A stretch of DNA of 64,000 nucleotides, taken from Neurospora crassa OR74A (lineage: Eukaryota > Ascomycota > Sordariomycetes > Sordariales > Sordariaceae). Made by a program: the position numbers and the translations under genes. Below the pieces are notes generated by a model that saw only the letters and a program-made list of their open reading frames with translations, was not told the DNA's origin and did no database searches. Shown here piece by piece: positions 21,901 to 35,100 of the stretch. The DNA is taken from assembly GCF_000182925.2 (NCBI RefSeq), contig NC_026505.1, positions 5,642,001 to 5,706,000 on the forward strand, given 5' to 3'. How positions within the stretch are numbered: position 1 is the stretch's first letter; each line of letters opens with the position of its first letter.

Positions 21901-24250
21901 TTAATATATAAATTAATCCCTAAAGCGCCAACTCCCCTTCAACTAAATTAATATAATACTTTAGCCAGTTATATTAGAATAAAGGTATAACCGAAGCTTT
22001 GAATATTAACCGGAATTCTTCGTACTCTAGTGGAATAATCGGCTTAAGGACGGCGGGCTCGCTTTCTATTTCCTTTAATAATTCTAAGGGTTATAATAAC
22101 GCTAGTTCCGTAAAGGGTACTAGGGTAGGGTAAACGCTATTAAATACTATTTAAAAAACCTTTACTAGGGGGGTAAGGATTAGAAGCGATTTGGCCAATT
22201 CTATTACAACGGGTAGGGCTATAAATTCTAACGCTAAAGAAAAGGGAATTTCGAATAAAATATTTATATACATAGGAAGGCAAAAACCCTCCTCTACCCT
22301 TATTATTTCCTAAGGGTTTAATAGTAGAATTAAATCCTATTAAAACCCTGTTAAGATAGCTATAATATCGTATACTTCCTTCGCCGGTACTATACTTAAT
22401 ATAAAATCGCTAGCCTTAATACAAAATTAAAACGACTATTACTACTAATTAATATCGGAATTCTACTTATAAAATTAAAAGTAACCGAAGATAACTTCTA
22501 CGGCTAGAGATTTAACTATAGTAAAAGTAATTCGCTTTATCCATTTAGTATTATAGGAATTATATATTTTAATAAAATAAATAATTGTACTATATATAGG
22601 AATAGGCCGAAAGGAGAAATTAATAAAATAATAGGGTACTAAATTAATTTTTATATCCAATAAAAATAAATACCTACTAATTAAATTTAATTCTATACCC
22701 AAATTTATTAACCCTCGTATATTCTACCAATCTCTATAAATCCTTATTAACAACCTTATTTCTAAACATATTTATAATCTACCCGTATTATTCTAAACGG
22801 TTATAACTGCTACTTTAGCTGCAATCGGCTCAATATTTACTCTATATAAGGGGGTACCTATAGGAATAGGGTAATTCTGTATTAAATAACCAACTTAATT
22901 GTAATTATAATAAATTCAGTTCGGGTATATTATTATAAAATAACCTATTATACTATATTCGTAGTAAGTATTTAATAATTTTAATTAGGTATACCGGCTA
23001 TACGTATAACCTTTCTAATAATAAAAGGAATAAATAAAATTAAAATTTATTTAAAAAGTAATAAGGGAGCGATAGGGAAAATCGGAAGGGTTATTACTAT
23101 AGGACGATTAAAAAGGAATATTCGAAAAGGAAGTAGGAGGGTACAAAAATAAAAAAGATAACAGAATATACCTTAAAGATATTTAATTTTAATAATACAA
23201 TACAGACAATTCAATACTCTCTAGGCCTTCCAACCGTTCCACATACACTACTACTTTATTTATTATATTAATACTAGCCGTCGAAAGGATACTTTATTTA
23301 AAAAAAGGGTATAATTAATTAATTTAAGTAACGACCTGAATATACTCTAATTAATTATATAATAAATTAAATTCTTTAATATAATAGCGGTTATAAAAGT
23401 TATAAACGGTTTTTAAAGTACTTTACTATATATATTCAAACTTATCGAAAGTAGATCGTTTAATAGCCTAAATATTACTATTATATTCAATTTCTAAGAA
23501 AGTACAGAGGTCGCTCTATATAGGCGTATTACGAATAGTATTATACCCAAGCTTACTATAGAGAGCTAATATATATTTAATTTATATATTTTTAAAATTA
23601 CCTTTAATATAATTAACGGCGAACGAGAGGGAAGTACGAGGGTACTTTTAAAAATACGTATTAATATTGTAAAAGTAGTTCTACAATTATAAAAAACTTT
23701 CGCTAGTAAATTTAATAATATTATATTTAAGATAGTACTTAATATAGGCTAGCGTAGCTATAGCTAATAAAAGAATAATTATAATAGTAACCGCTAACGA
23801 AAGGGTAGTAAGGGGAAATATAGTAGAAATATAAATCTAATTATAAAAAAAGTAATTTTAATAATAGAATTTAGTAGGGATAGGAGGGTAATTTCCTACT
23901 AAATCTTATTTAGCAAGGCCTACAAAAGTAAATTATTCCTACTAAAATATATATAAAAGGAAATAATTAAAGAGGAGTTTAATTATAATAAACCGAGACT
24001 CGAATAATTACTACTTATATACGAACTTATCGGCTTCCAAAATTTAGAAGTATAATTGAGGAGCTTAGGGCGGCGTAAAAGGGTAATCTTTATTACTATC
24101 TTCTTTAATAAATTCTATAATAGGCTAATATTATTATAATAAAAGTAGAAGGGGCTAAATCGTTTTAATTATAATAACTACGGGGGTAATAGTATAAGAG
24201 GGGCGAAGAGTAGCCTCAATAATACGAAAGATAAACCGGCCGCTATATAT
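19000..24250 (-). pseudogene. Element 1 gag-pol relic with chromodomain
   Basis: Reading right to left: an unrecognised gag/protease part (~24.2-22.4 kb), then reverse transcriptase. YFNNILIYSKNKEDYIN at ~21,473-21,423 is the FDDILIYSK catalytic box with both Asp codons turned to Asn by RIP. RNase H should follow around 20.7 kb. The integrase core sits at ~20,070-19,980, matching the clearer copy in element 4. The chromodomain reads VK*KGYPDNKNS*VL*ED near 19,139-19,086, with Trp and Gln codons as stops. Domain order is that of chromoviruses. A 100-N gap lies inside. Non-functional. Confidence 0.88.
20303..20402. other. Assembly gap (100 N)
   Basis: One hundred Ns. The homologous interval in element 4 (~63,143 to ~63,530) indicates that roughly 390 bp are missing, not 100. 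Confidence 0.95.
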
Positions 24251-24299
24251 ATATATTTTAATAATACTAGCTCAATTCCTAGAAGAAGAGCTATTAATT

Positions 24300-24639
24300 T
24301 ATTAGGAATGTAAGTGAAAGGTAGGCTGAAGTAACTATAGTTGTAGTTATATGTAGGGGATAGCAAATTAGAAGTTAATTTAAAAATATATTAATAATTA
24401 CTAATTATAATAAACTATACTTTATTAAACCTCTTTTATACTTATATAAATTCTATTTATCCGCTAATAAGCATTATAGAGCCTCGTACTAGTTTAACGC
24501 CTCAGTACGGTGCCGGATTATCCTTCCCGCGAGCCCGACCCAATATAAGTGTTATTATTAGTAATCCTATACGTTAATTAACGAAGGGGAGCAGCAGCCG
24601 CTAAAGTGCTTCTATACACGAGTTCTTAGCCTCTTAATA
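24300..24639 (-). repeat. Element 1 5' LTR
   Basis: 340 bp. On the plus strand it begins TATTAGGAATG (RIP form of TGTTAGGAACG) and ends CTCTTAATA, followed directly by the GTAAT duplication. The inner flank on the coding strand would hold the primer-binding site; no tRNA match was recognised. Confidence 0.93.
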
Positions 24640-24644
24640 GTAAT

Positions 24645-27600
24645 TTAATTACTAGTAAGTCTCCCTTACTAAGCTTAAATACCAGCTTAAGTACTAGCTA
24701 GCGTACCTCCTCCTCTTACTATACTAATAGTACTAATAATACTAATAGTATAACCTCCTCTACCCTATATAAAGCTACCTCCTCTCCCTCCTTTACCCCT
24801 TCCCCGTATAATCTATATAGAGCTTCGCGGGCGGCTTTGTCCCCTCTATAACAGAGTAGGTAGCTAAGCGTTTATTGTATCCTCTACTTCCAAATTTATA
24901 CCCTTCCAACTAAATGCGATTCGCTAGATTAATAGTGCTATTTGTATCGATACCGTAGGGTTACAGCTTGCTCTAAACTATCGGCCGCGGCTAGGCTGGA
25001 TACGAAGTTAATTTCGGAGTTATAATACCGCTTGGAGTTGAATTAGTGTAGTCAATAGAGGAAGCGCTTAAGTACTAATTAGCGCAATTAATCGGGGAGC
25101 GTAAGGATTGCTTACGAAGGGTATTGAATTATAAGGGCGGCTATGTAAATAATTTATATAATTAAAGTTATAATATCTGAGATACTCGTCTTTGTTAGTA
25201 AGATTTCTTGCGAGCTACTAGTAGGGGTGAAAGTTTAGTTTTAATAGCTTTAATAATAATAGTCGGGTAATAAGGTTAGGGAATAGAATATACGAGTATA
25301 GTAAGCTAAATTGTTTAATAAATTTACCTGTATATAGTTTTAGCTTATTGGGGTCGAGATTCTAAGCCGATAGTATTGTACCTAAAGTAATACAATATTA
25401 TTTAGTAACTAACTTAAGTACCCTCTAGTATACCTAATACGGGGCTTCCCTTAATTAGCCTATATTGAGGTGCTTCTATTAAGTAAGTTTTATCTCTTTA
25501 TTATTATATTTATCGATCCGGTACTTCATTATATTGAGGAGGCTAAAGCTCTATATAATAATTCTAATAATTAGACTATTACCTATATATAGAAGGATAA
25601 TTAGTATATTATATAATATATAGGGTATAATATAGCTAAGTATAATGGGTAAGGTTAGGAGTTGGAGAGGGTATGGGAGCTAGAGAGTTGGGGGATATAA
25701 TTATTACTACTAATAATAAAACTCTTTAAATTTCAGTTAGCCGACTCAATTAGGGATATAGTATAATAACTAAAGTTAAATCTCTTATTAATATAACAAG
25801 TAGCCCACTCCTACTTAACCGCTATATACGTCTCTTTCAAATATATAATAATTGCAATCTACTATTTAAAGAAGCTTTCGAGTCTCTCCTAAACAATATT
25901 AAATATTTCAATTATATAAGTATAATATATATACTTCTAGAGATTATAAAGACTAGTCTATAAATACTCTACAGTATTAGGGAGAGCGCCTAATTAAACC
26001 ATATTAATCGCTAATTTATTTATACGTATAATAATACGCTTATCCTCTTCGTTAAGTTTATTTAGAATTATTATATTATTAGGTAAATATATTAATTAGA
26101 TTAACTAGGTCAATTAGGCTACTCGCTAGGTTAATACTAATATTTTTTACTATATTTATATAGTAATTATATTAGTGTAGGCGTAGCTAACCTAGGCGGC
26201 GACCTTCTTATTCTATTTACGCTTAATATTTAATACTATATTTTTATTAATGTAAAAGATATATAATTAGAAGCGCGTATTTAGGTAGATTCGTTTAATA
26301 ACCACCCTTATTATTAGGTTATAGTTTATAATAGTAACCGTCGGCTTACTAATACTAATAATTTTACAACGAATATTAATTTAATCTATTAATTAATTAA
26401 ATCCCTCTTATCTCTTATTATTAATAAGCCTAAAGCTGCAGCTAAAAGTATAGCCGACCCTAATTATACTAATAATTTAGAAAAAGGCTAGGCCTTTATT
26501 ATTCGTTTTGTACGTATTATTATACATCTAGACCCAAGGATTTTCCTTCTACATCTATTCCCCCTAGGGATTACTCTAAAAGAGGGTAGTTAGTTTACTT
26601 TCTTAAGAGGTATTTGCCTAGTTAACCTCAAAGTAGACCCCCTTCTCTATAAGTAACTTTATAGTAAGTTGGAAGGGGTTATACCCTATATTGAACTACC
26701 GTTTAAGAGTATAACGAAGGTTCTCTAACTATTTAGTTGTAAAATAAAGTTTAGAAAATTAATTGTATAATTATTTAGTAATCTTATAGTTTCTAATAGT
26801 AGGGCGGTTTAAGTATTAGGCGATAAAAGTCTTATATTCGGCTTAGAAGACCCTATAGATCTATATTATTTTATTAGGAGGATGGGTATATAAATTATAG
26901 CCGTTTTTAACCTTAAAGGTCTATTATTTAAAGTTTAACTTTAGCGCTTTAGCGACCCCTTTCTAAGGACATCCCCGTTTAGCTATCGATATTATATAAT
27001 TATAAGCTTTAAATTAACGGATTTTACTAATTGAATATATAAAGTCGACCCTAGAGGGACCGAAATTTTTAATAATATTAGTTAAGCGTATTTTAATTAA
27101 TTAATAACCTATCTCCCTACCCTACTACTTAATAATTACAATAAATTTATTAAAAGTATTATACTAAGTTATAAAGATAGTATAGCGGTCGTTGTAAATA
27201 CTATTACCCTTAAGGTTACTATTATTATTATTGGGGTCGATATTTATAGGCTCTATTGGCTAGGCTAAGGTAGGTTTAATTGGGGTAGTACTTATTAGTA
27301 GTCTTAAATTAGGGTCGATGAGAATAAGGTCGATTGCTTAATTGGGGTAATTATCCGCGCTATAGTCGTACGCGCCCGTCGGCTGGGGGGTCGTTGTATC
27401 GGTTATTTATATTACGGTTAGTTGGGGAAATATATTGAAAAGTAATAGATTAATCCGTACTGTTAATAAAATAATAGCGCTTTATTAATTTAGCGATAAT
27501 TAGCGATGTACAATGTAGTAGTTTAATTAAGGGTAACGAAGGTATATAGTTTAGTGGAGGAAGTAATATAATAAGGTATATACTAAAATAATCACTAAGT

Positions 27601-27686
27601 TAGATTAAGGTAGCTAGTGTAGTATAAGGGTGGCTAGTGTAACCCCTAGATGGGTGTAATAGTTTGAAATTTGGGAGCTTAGCGGG
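24645..27686. other. TIR-element segment B1, RIP-degraded, function unrecognised
   Basis: AT-rich with islands of less damaged sequence (for example 24,800-25,130). Plus-strand readings show short coherent runs such as FIDPVLHYIEEAKALYNNSN near 25,510-25,570, with RIP-type stops, so a coding relic on the plus strand is possible. No domain was recognised. Confidence 0.4.
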
Positions 27687-27870
27687 CCCGTACTGCGAGG
27701 GGGGGGGTGTTTCGAATTGTCAATTGATAGTAAATTGATAGTTGGGTTTTTCAAATATTTTAAAAATTATAAAATGCTTAAGTACAAGTTGGAAATTTCA
27801 AAACGTTTGTATATGGGGACGATAAAAGGCCGCAAAACGTCCGGGATAGCCAAACGTCCGGGATAAGTGG
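27687..27870 (+). repeat. Diverged inverted copy of the element's right subterminal region
   Basis: It carries CCCGTACTGCGAGG, a G9 run and GTGTTTCGA, then TTGTCAATTGATAGTAAA, then two AAACGTCCGGGAT copies (27835-27847, 27852-27864). The right end of the element has the same components at 55,033-55,220: the first two in inverted orientation and the AAACGTCC motifs in the same plus-strand orientation. It may be the end of another, related element or a duplicated regulatory block. Confidence 0.65.
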
Positions 27871-30800
27871 ACTATCCATAGACTACCCACAGACAGTTTA
27901 TAAAAATCCTATCGATAATCTAGATTTAGACGTTCGCTAACTATAAACGCTTAAGTTTAATAAACGTTGGAATTCAATTAAATTATTATTCCTACTACAC
28001 CTAGTTTCAACTTAACTCTAATCTTACCCTCCTACCCTCCTTCCTAATATACCCGCGCTTAGGCGTTACGCGCCTATATATTATACGCCCCAACCCCGAA
28101 CCTTTAGTAGGAGGAGGTTAAATACGTACAATATACGTCGCTACTAGCAATTAGAATATAAAGCTATTATTAAATACCAAATACAATATACTTGTAATTA
28201 ATAAACTTATATAAAGCCAATTTTCCAATCTACTTATAATAGATAGTTGCCGTCTATATTGTACTCCTATTCTCTTATTGAACTTTCTTTAAAGGGGACT
28301 ATATAGACTAGCGTCGCTATAATACGTATAAGGCCTATAATAGTATATTCAATTATATTATATACGTTAAGGCCTGTTAGCGAATCGACGAAGCTATTGT
28401 ATAAGGCTATAATTGGTGATATAATTAAAAAAATACGGTATTAGTCGAATCCTAGAACGATATAAGTTTTTATTAACGATATATATTAATTTGAATTTCG
28501 TTCCGCGGTAATATTAAATATAGAAGCTAACTTAAACTTTATAAGCGCTATAGTAATATTGCTTAATCGTTATAGGTAAATAAGTAGGCTATACGTATAT
28601 TATATATATACCTTATACTAACTTATATATAAGGATTTATTCTAAACGAATATAAGCAATACCCTCACTACCATCTTCCTTTACAATACGGTACTTAATA
28701 AAGTCCCCTCGCTCTTTAATTACTCATTATCCGGTACTAAGAGTATATAATTTATATTAGCATTAATATTACTTAAGGAATATTCCCATTATTATTATAG
28801 TAAATTTACTTCTATTAATAGTAAGTTACAATATTTATTATAAAGACTATAAGCGTTTGGAATACAGTATAAACATATATAGTACTCCTACGTATTAATA
28901 GGCTAGGGATAAAGCGTTTACTTAAATATATATACTCGTACACAATTACATCTAGTATAGTAAAAGAATACTAAATACGCTTATTGTATTTAAATACTTT
29001 AAAAATTTACTATAATATTAATATACTAAAGATAGAAGGTTCTTAAAAACAGAAAATCTCTTACCTTTTATTATCCTATACAACCTTCTTCTACTATTTT
29101 AATTATTAGTTGTCTCGTAGTATAATAGTAATCTATTTTTAATAATTATCCTTATACACATTTATTAGCATCTATCTAAAGCCTATAGTTATTTAGGTTA
29201 TTTTTATCAGCATTTTAGCCTCGTTAATTATTTCGCCCTTTAATTTACCAATATAATCAATCTTTTAATACTCGTTAAATAGTATATTTATCGGCCTAAA
29301 CCGTACCGACGTCTGTAATATTATATTATAGAAGGTGTATATAACGGTAGAAGGATTAGGGACTTCTTCGGTTCCAACTAAAATCAATAAAAATAATAAT
29401 AGTATTATTTATTGTAATACTTTTAATTATTAATTAATAGCAAGTTCTTGGTCGTTATATATACTAAATAAAATAAACCGTATTATTTATACGAATACCT
29501 CCTATAAAAAAAGGTCTTTTTCAGGCGCGCAGTAGTTAGTATAGTATATTACCCGTTTTTAGAGTTTAACATATATATTATTAATATACTCCAATAATCT
29601 AAGGGAATATAACGCTAATTTATATTTAATTTCAAAGACTATAACTATTATTATTAAAATTAATATATATTTATCTATTATATTCGGGTAATAAAGACCG
29701 ATATAAACATTCAGCCTTAAAACCCAAAAGTTATACTTAGTGGACTTAATAGTACGGAATTTAGTAGTATCGACTATTTTTTAACCTTCTTCGATTTTTT
29801 CTACGGATTAAAGGACGAGAGTAACGCCTATAGCCAATAATCTAATATTAAATATACTAAAGCTACTAACTACAATTAATATAATACCCTAAGTATTACT
29901 TATAGTGCTTTTAATAGATTTATTACGACCTTAAAGCCCCTTCGCTATTTGTAATATAGCGTTATAGAATATTTGGAAGTATTAGCGACCTTTTTTAAAC
30001 TTTTTTTTAAAAACCTCGATTTTTCGGTTTATTATGTCCATATTGTCCGTTGTTAGGATAATATTCGCCTTTAAATTTTCGATTAAAATTTGGACGATAA
30101 TATTAATTATATTTACTTCTCGGCCTAAATTAAAATTAGGAAGTTCGTTAGTAAAAACTTTGAATAATATAATAGAGGTATACTTCTTAATAAATTATTA
30201 ATTAGACCTTAACCACAAGCGAATTAGTAATAGTATAATAATAGACTATTATTTATATTCTTATAAAACGTATTGTAAAACGTAGTAAGGCGATTGAAGA
30301 TTATTCTATTCCGATAGTTAAGGAAATTAACAAAGTATTTTAATATATTCGGTATTACCCTTAAACGTTAATACCTAATTAATAATTAGTAAATACAATA
30401 TTTTTATTAGGCCCCCAAATTCGGAATATACCGAATTAACTAATTATATTTTAATAATATCTAAAATTGGGAGTACTCTTATTAAAGTAGGGTCTTTAAT
30501 AGCCAATCCGAATTTATCCGCTTCCCTTTTACAATATATTTTACAGGTAAATATATATAGATACTCCCTTTATTAGATAATTTCGTAATAGTATTATTAA
30601 TATTCGCTACTAATTAAATTAAAATTGAGGTTACTTTAGTTAATTAATATTATAATATATATTCGATATCCTTATTTAGCCGTTGAACGTCGGAAATTAA
30701 AATTATCCTATTACTATAGAAAATTATTAATAATAACGAAGATAAAACTATATATAAATATTTTACAGCCGTTAAATATATCGATAATTTCTCCCTCTTC

Positions 30801-31792
30801 GATTTTCTAGATATTATTACCGACTAACTCCTATACTACAGCGTTATTCAATCTATAAGGGCCTAATATAATTAGTATAATATTCATCTACCGAAGCCGG
30901 TCCTATTATTCGTATAATGCAATAGATATATATACTCTTATAATAAATTTCGCTATAGTACAATAGAGGCTAAAACTATTAATAAATAATATTAACGGTA
31001 CTATACGAATATCGATACTATTATTACTAAATATTTAATTTCAAATTAATATCCGTATAAGGGATAGTCGAATAAACTCCTCAATTTCGAAGTTACTTCG
31101 AATAGGGTGGGATTTAACGAGTGGGAAAAATCGATATAATTTTATATTGCATTTCCGTTTAACAAGAAAATTAGCCTTAAAATACTTTAATTATTTATAA
31201 CGTTTATTATTACGCTCTAACAATACGGAATTACTAAAGGACTTATTATAATATATTCGAATATACCTTTAATCAATATAATTAAACATAATATATACAA
31301 TATTATCTTTAATAATAATATATTCGTTCAATATAATATTATTACTCTTAGGGATCCTTTATATATTATTATTACTCTATAAAAGCCTAACGCCGGCTAC
31401 AGTTCTAGCGAATCCGAATAGTAATTTAATTTTAAAAATAATATTATTATTTTCTAATAAGGGAATTTAGTAATAATCCCTCTATATTTCGGTAATACAG
31501 CCAATATATTTTTAAATACTAATACCGGTACTATAAATAATATAATCAACTTTATAGTAATAGTAAAAAATAATATTAGAAGGGAATACTAAATTATTAA
31601 TATTTAAATACTAAAGAAAATCGCTAAATATATATCTAATAGATAATATTTACCCTTTAAAATACTATAACTCTCAGGGATTATCGATAAGTATAACTAT
31701 ACTAAAATATATAATATTATATATATTACTCTATAGTAGGTTACGGATATATATAGCGGTATTAAAGAAAAATAGATTTTATACAACCTCCT
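27871..31792 (-). pseudogene. Unrecognised RIP-damaged ORF(s) in the TIR element
   Basis: Between roughly 30,200 and 29,500 the minus strand gives some 200 codons of coherent sequence interrupted only by TAA/TAG at likely Gln/Trp positions, for example NRKIEVFKKKFKKGR near 30,030-29,985. The flanking parts of the segment are more damaged. I recognise no family. By position it could be the transposase or a carried gene. CTCCT at 31788-31792 is the target duplication of element 2. Confidence 0.4.
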
Positions 31793-32093
31793 TGATAGGG
31801 TAATACGGGTGTCTTTAAATATTATAATACTGGTATATATTATAATATTAAAGAAGAAGATAGAGGAGGAAGAAAGCCGTAGCCGAAGGCGCACGGCGCG
31901 GGAATCCCTTTATAGGAATTCCCTTATCTTATTGCTGTCCCGCATATAAGTCTAGCGACCGGGCGAGCCGGGCACGTACCGAAGTACGTACCCAGGTACG
32001 CTAGTGCCTCTAATAGGATGGATATAGTTGTTAGCTATGCCTAATCTACTCTAATTAATTAAATTAATTATATATACAATACATCCCGCATTA
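31793..32093 (-). repeat. Element 2 3' LTR
   Basis: Begins TGATAGGGTAATACGGG and ends ATCCCGCATTA on the plus strand. Its centre is GC-rich (AGCGACCGGGCGAGCCGGGC) and less damaged than the rest. It matches 39893-40193 end to end. Confidence 0.92.
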
Positions 32094-32109
32094 AGTCCCG
32101 GCGCTACAA

Positions 32110-35100
32110 AGATAATTCTATTATCCTTAATAGAATAGCCTTACTTACTTTCGTAGCCGCTTAGAGCGTTTCGGTTCTCTAAAATCCATACAGTCCTTCT
32201 TATTAACGAAATATACTCTATATTATTTATTAATATATAAATATATTACTCTACGCTTACGCTCATCCGGCCAGTACTTCCAATAATCTTCTACTAGGTC
32301 TTTCGCCTTACTAAAGTCCTTCGTATCCTTCTAATAATTATCCTAATATCCGTATCCTTTCTATTTAATATAGTACTAGACTTTGCTATCGACCTATTTA
32401 TAAATAGCGATCTTTTCGATTTCGTACTAGGGTCCTTTATTGGAATTAGAATTATTTTAAGAATCTTTAATTGGGCTAAGGGGAGGAGTAGAACGACCGA
32501 AAGGGTCTTCGTTGTTAGGCGCGGGGGAGAGGTAAGCTATTAAAATTATTAGATATATTCTTATACTTACTAGGAATTCGAGTTTATAGGCGAAGCAGCC
32601 TACCTTTTAAATAATCTTAAAAGGTCCTAATTGCTACTAGGATATTTTATAAGGAGGACGGCCGGGTAGATAATAATTATAATTGAACTTTAGGAAGACC
32701 CTATCTCCTACTTTAAATTTAATTTACTAATAGTTAGTATTATAGCGAAGTTTAATATTAATAATAGCGAAATCTATAATTAATTAAGCTTCTTACTAAA
32801 TATAGTCTTTAATAATTAAGTTATCTTTAAAAGAATAAGAGAGGTTATTAATATAAATATTAATAGTAATTTTAAGTAGGCCTACTAGTTTATAACCGAA
32901 GAGATACTTATATACTAATATTTTAATACTTTCAATAAAAGCGCTATTTAAATTCTATTATAAAGAGGGAATAATTAGTAGCTAATTATAATTAAGTTCG
33001 TAGTAAAAGGCGTAAAAGCGGATTGTAATTTTAATTATTTAGTTCTTCTTTTCTACGGCTCTATTACTAAGCGGGTAGTAGGTTATTATTATAAATAATT
33101 TAGAGCCTATAGCTTTCTATATACCCTTCCAATAAGTAGATATAAATTTCCTATTATAATTAGAAATAATCCTAATAGGAAACCCCTAATCGTATATTAG
33201 TAGGAATTTGACTATAATAATACCCTATTCTATTATTGTATAAATAGAATAATTAAGGATTAATAATAATCGTTTTGAAGTTTTATTTGTAATAGGTATT
33301 ATAGCGTCGAATATATTGTAGTTAGGTATTTACTAGGGAGTATCTTTTACCGAAACTTTAGGGAGCCCTACTATAAAATCAATAGAAATGACTCTTATAG
33401 GTAGAATTTCTTTGGGTTTAATAGGTTAGTAATTTCTAATTAGCGCGCTATAATTAATTTAGTTTAATTAGTAGGCTAGGTAGTACTCGAAATATTGTTT
33501 AACGAATTGAATTTTATTTAGGAAGAATATTCCTTATAGTTAGTATATTATTCGGTTATAGCTGAAATAATATTTATTATCATATATTATTTCTAAGATA
33601 CTCTTTACAAATTTATAAGGAATGTAGAGGTTCTTGGTACCGTCGGTTTATTAGTTGTAAATAAGGCCGTCGTATATAAAAAAGGGGTAGCCAATTTTCG
33701 AAAAGATAATATCCCCGTCTTTAAAGACCCTCTTATACTCCTTTAAATATTTTATAATTTTTACGAATTTTTTATTTAATAAATAAGTTATTATATAGGC
33801 CTTCCGTATTTCTAAATTCATTTATACCTCCAAATATATATATTATATATTATTGAAGTAATTAATTAAATCCTCCTATACGTTATTAAAGATTAGTATC
33901 CTATCGGGGTTGCTATTTTCGTTTCTAGTGGCCTTTAGACGGCTTAGGGTATTAAAAATAAAGTTTAATTTCCTAGGAATATAAAAGACCCTAAGTTTAT
34001 ATCTTAATAGGTAAATAGACGTATTAATAAGCTTTTAATTCGCTTAGTCGGTTAAAGTTATTCGTAGGGATATTTATTTAATAATTCCTTTTATAGTAGA
34101 ATAGTTAATTAAAATAATAATAGGGAAATTATACGAGTAAAGTTAGGTTCGGAGTTTCTTTACTACTTATATAAAATAGGCTACTTCTACTTTAGATAGT
34201 CTGTATTATATTTTAGCTTTAGTAAGGACCTTATTTAAAAATATAATAGGGAGTATTTAAATTAAAGGAATATATATATTCTCCGTTTAGGTGTATTTGT
34301 CCTTAAAATAGAATATTATTACTTTGAAGCCCCTCTCTAAGGAACTATCGATTTATAAGAAGGTTTGGGCGTTGGGGTCCAAGTAGCGTAGTATATTAGG
34401 TTCGTTGTAAATCGATTGTTATAATATTTCGAATACGGTTTTCTCGGCGGGAGTAGGTATATAATATACTTTTAAATAATAAGTAGCGCGCTTTACTAGT
34501 TTTTTAAATTTAACTTTCCTAAACTTTCTCCCTTCTATTAATAAAATTACTTTACAACTCTATAGGGGCTCTACTAATTAAATATAGTAAGGAATTAAGT
34601 AACGGAGGAAGCCTATACTACTAATATATTATTCGAACGCTTTTAAATTATTAAGGAAGGCTAAGTTCTAGAAGGCTTTAATCCGGTCCTTAGTAATAAA
34701 TAAATTGAAGCTGTTAATATAGAAGCTTAGTAGCTTAATACTTAGATAGTTTAAGTAGGACTTCTTTAGCGATAGAATAATATTCTTAAATACGAATAGC
34801 AAAAAAATAATATTTAAGTATTAATAGTAGTCTTCTACGGAGTTGGAAGCGATTACAATATTATTAATATATATATAATAATAATCCCTATATTTTTGAA
34901 GTAATATATCTATAAAGTATTAAATATATACGAGGGTGTTTTTAAAACCCATTTAGGTTATAGTAAGTTATTCTAAACCCTTATAGGTAATAAGTATAAA
35001 GCAATTCCGATACTTCTATTATACCCTAAATTAGTAGAAGAAAGAGACTATATTAATAATAGTAATAATAATTTTACCCCTTATAAAAGTAATAATTTTA

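Larger units (their letters stand above)
15408..24639 (-). mobile_element. Element 1: Ty3/gypsy chromodomain retrotransposon, RIP-degraded
   Basis: Two 340 bp LTRs (15408-15747 and 24300-24639) are flanked by a perfect GTAAT duplication (15403-15407 and 24640-24644). The polypurine tract next to the left LTR, and reverse transcriptase, integrase and chromodomain all reading on the minus strand, show that transcription ran right to left. Every frame is broken by RIP-type stops, so the copy is dead. It spans 9.2 kb with two 100-N gaps. A second copy of the family starts at 58,417. Confidence 0.93.
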
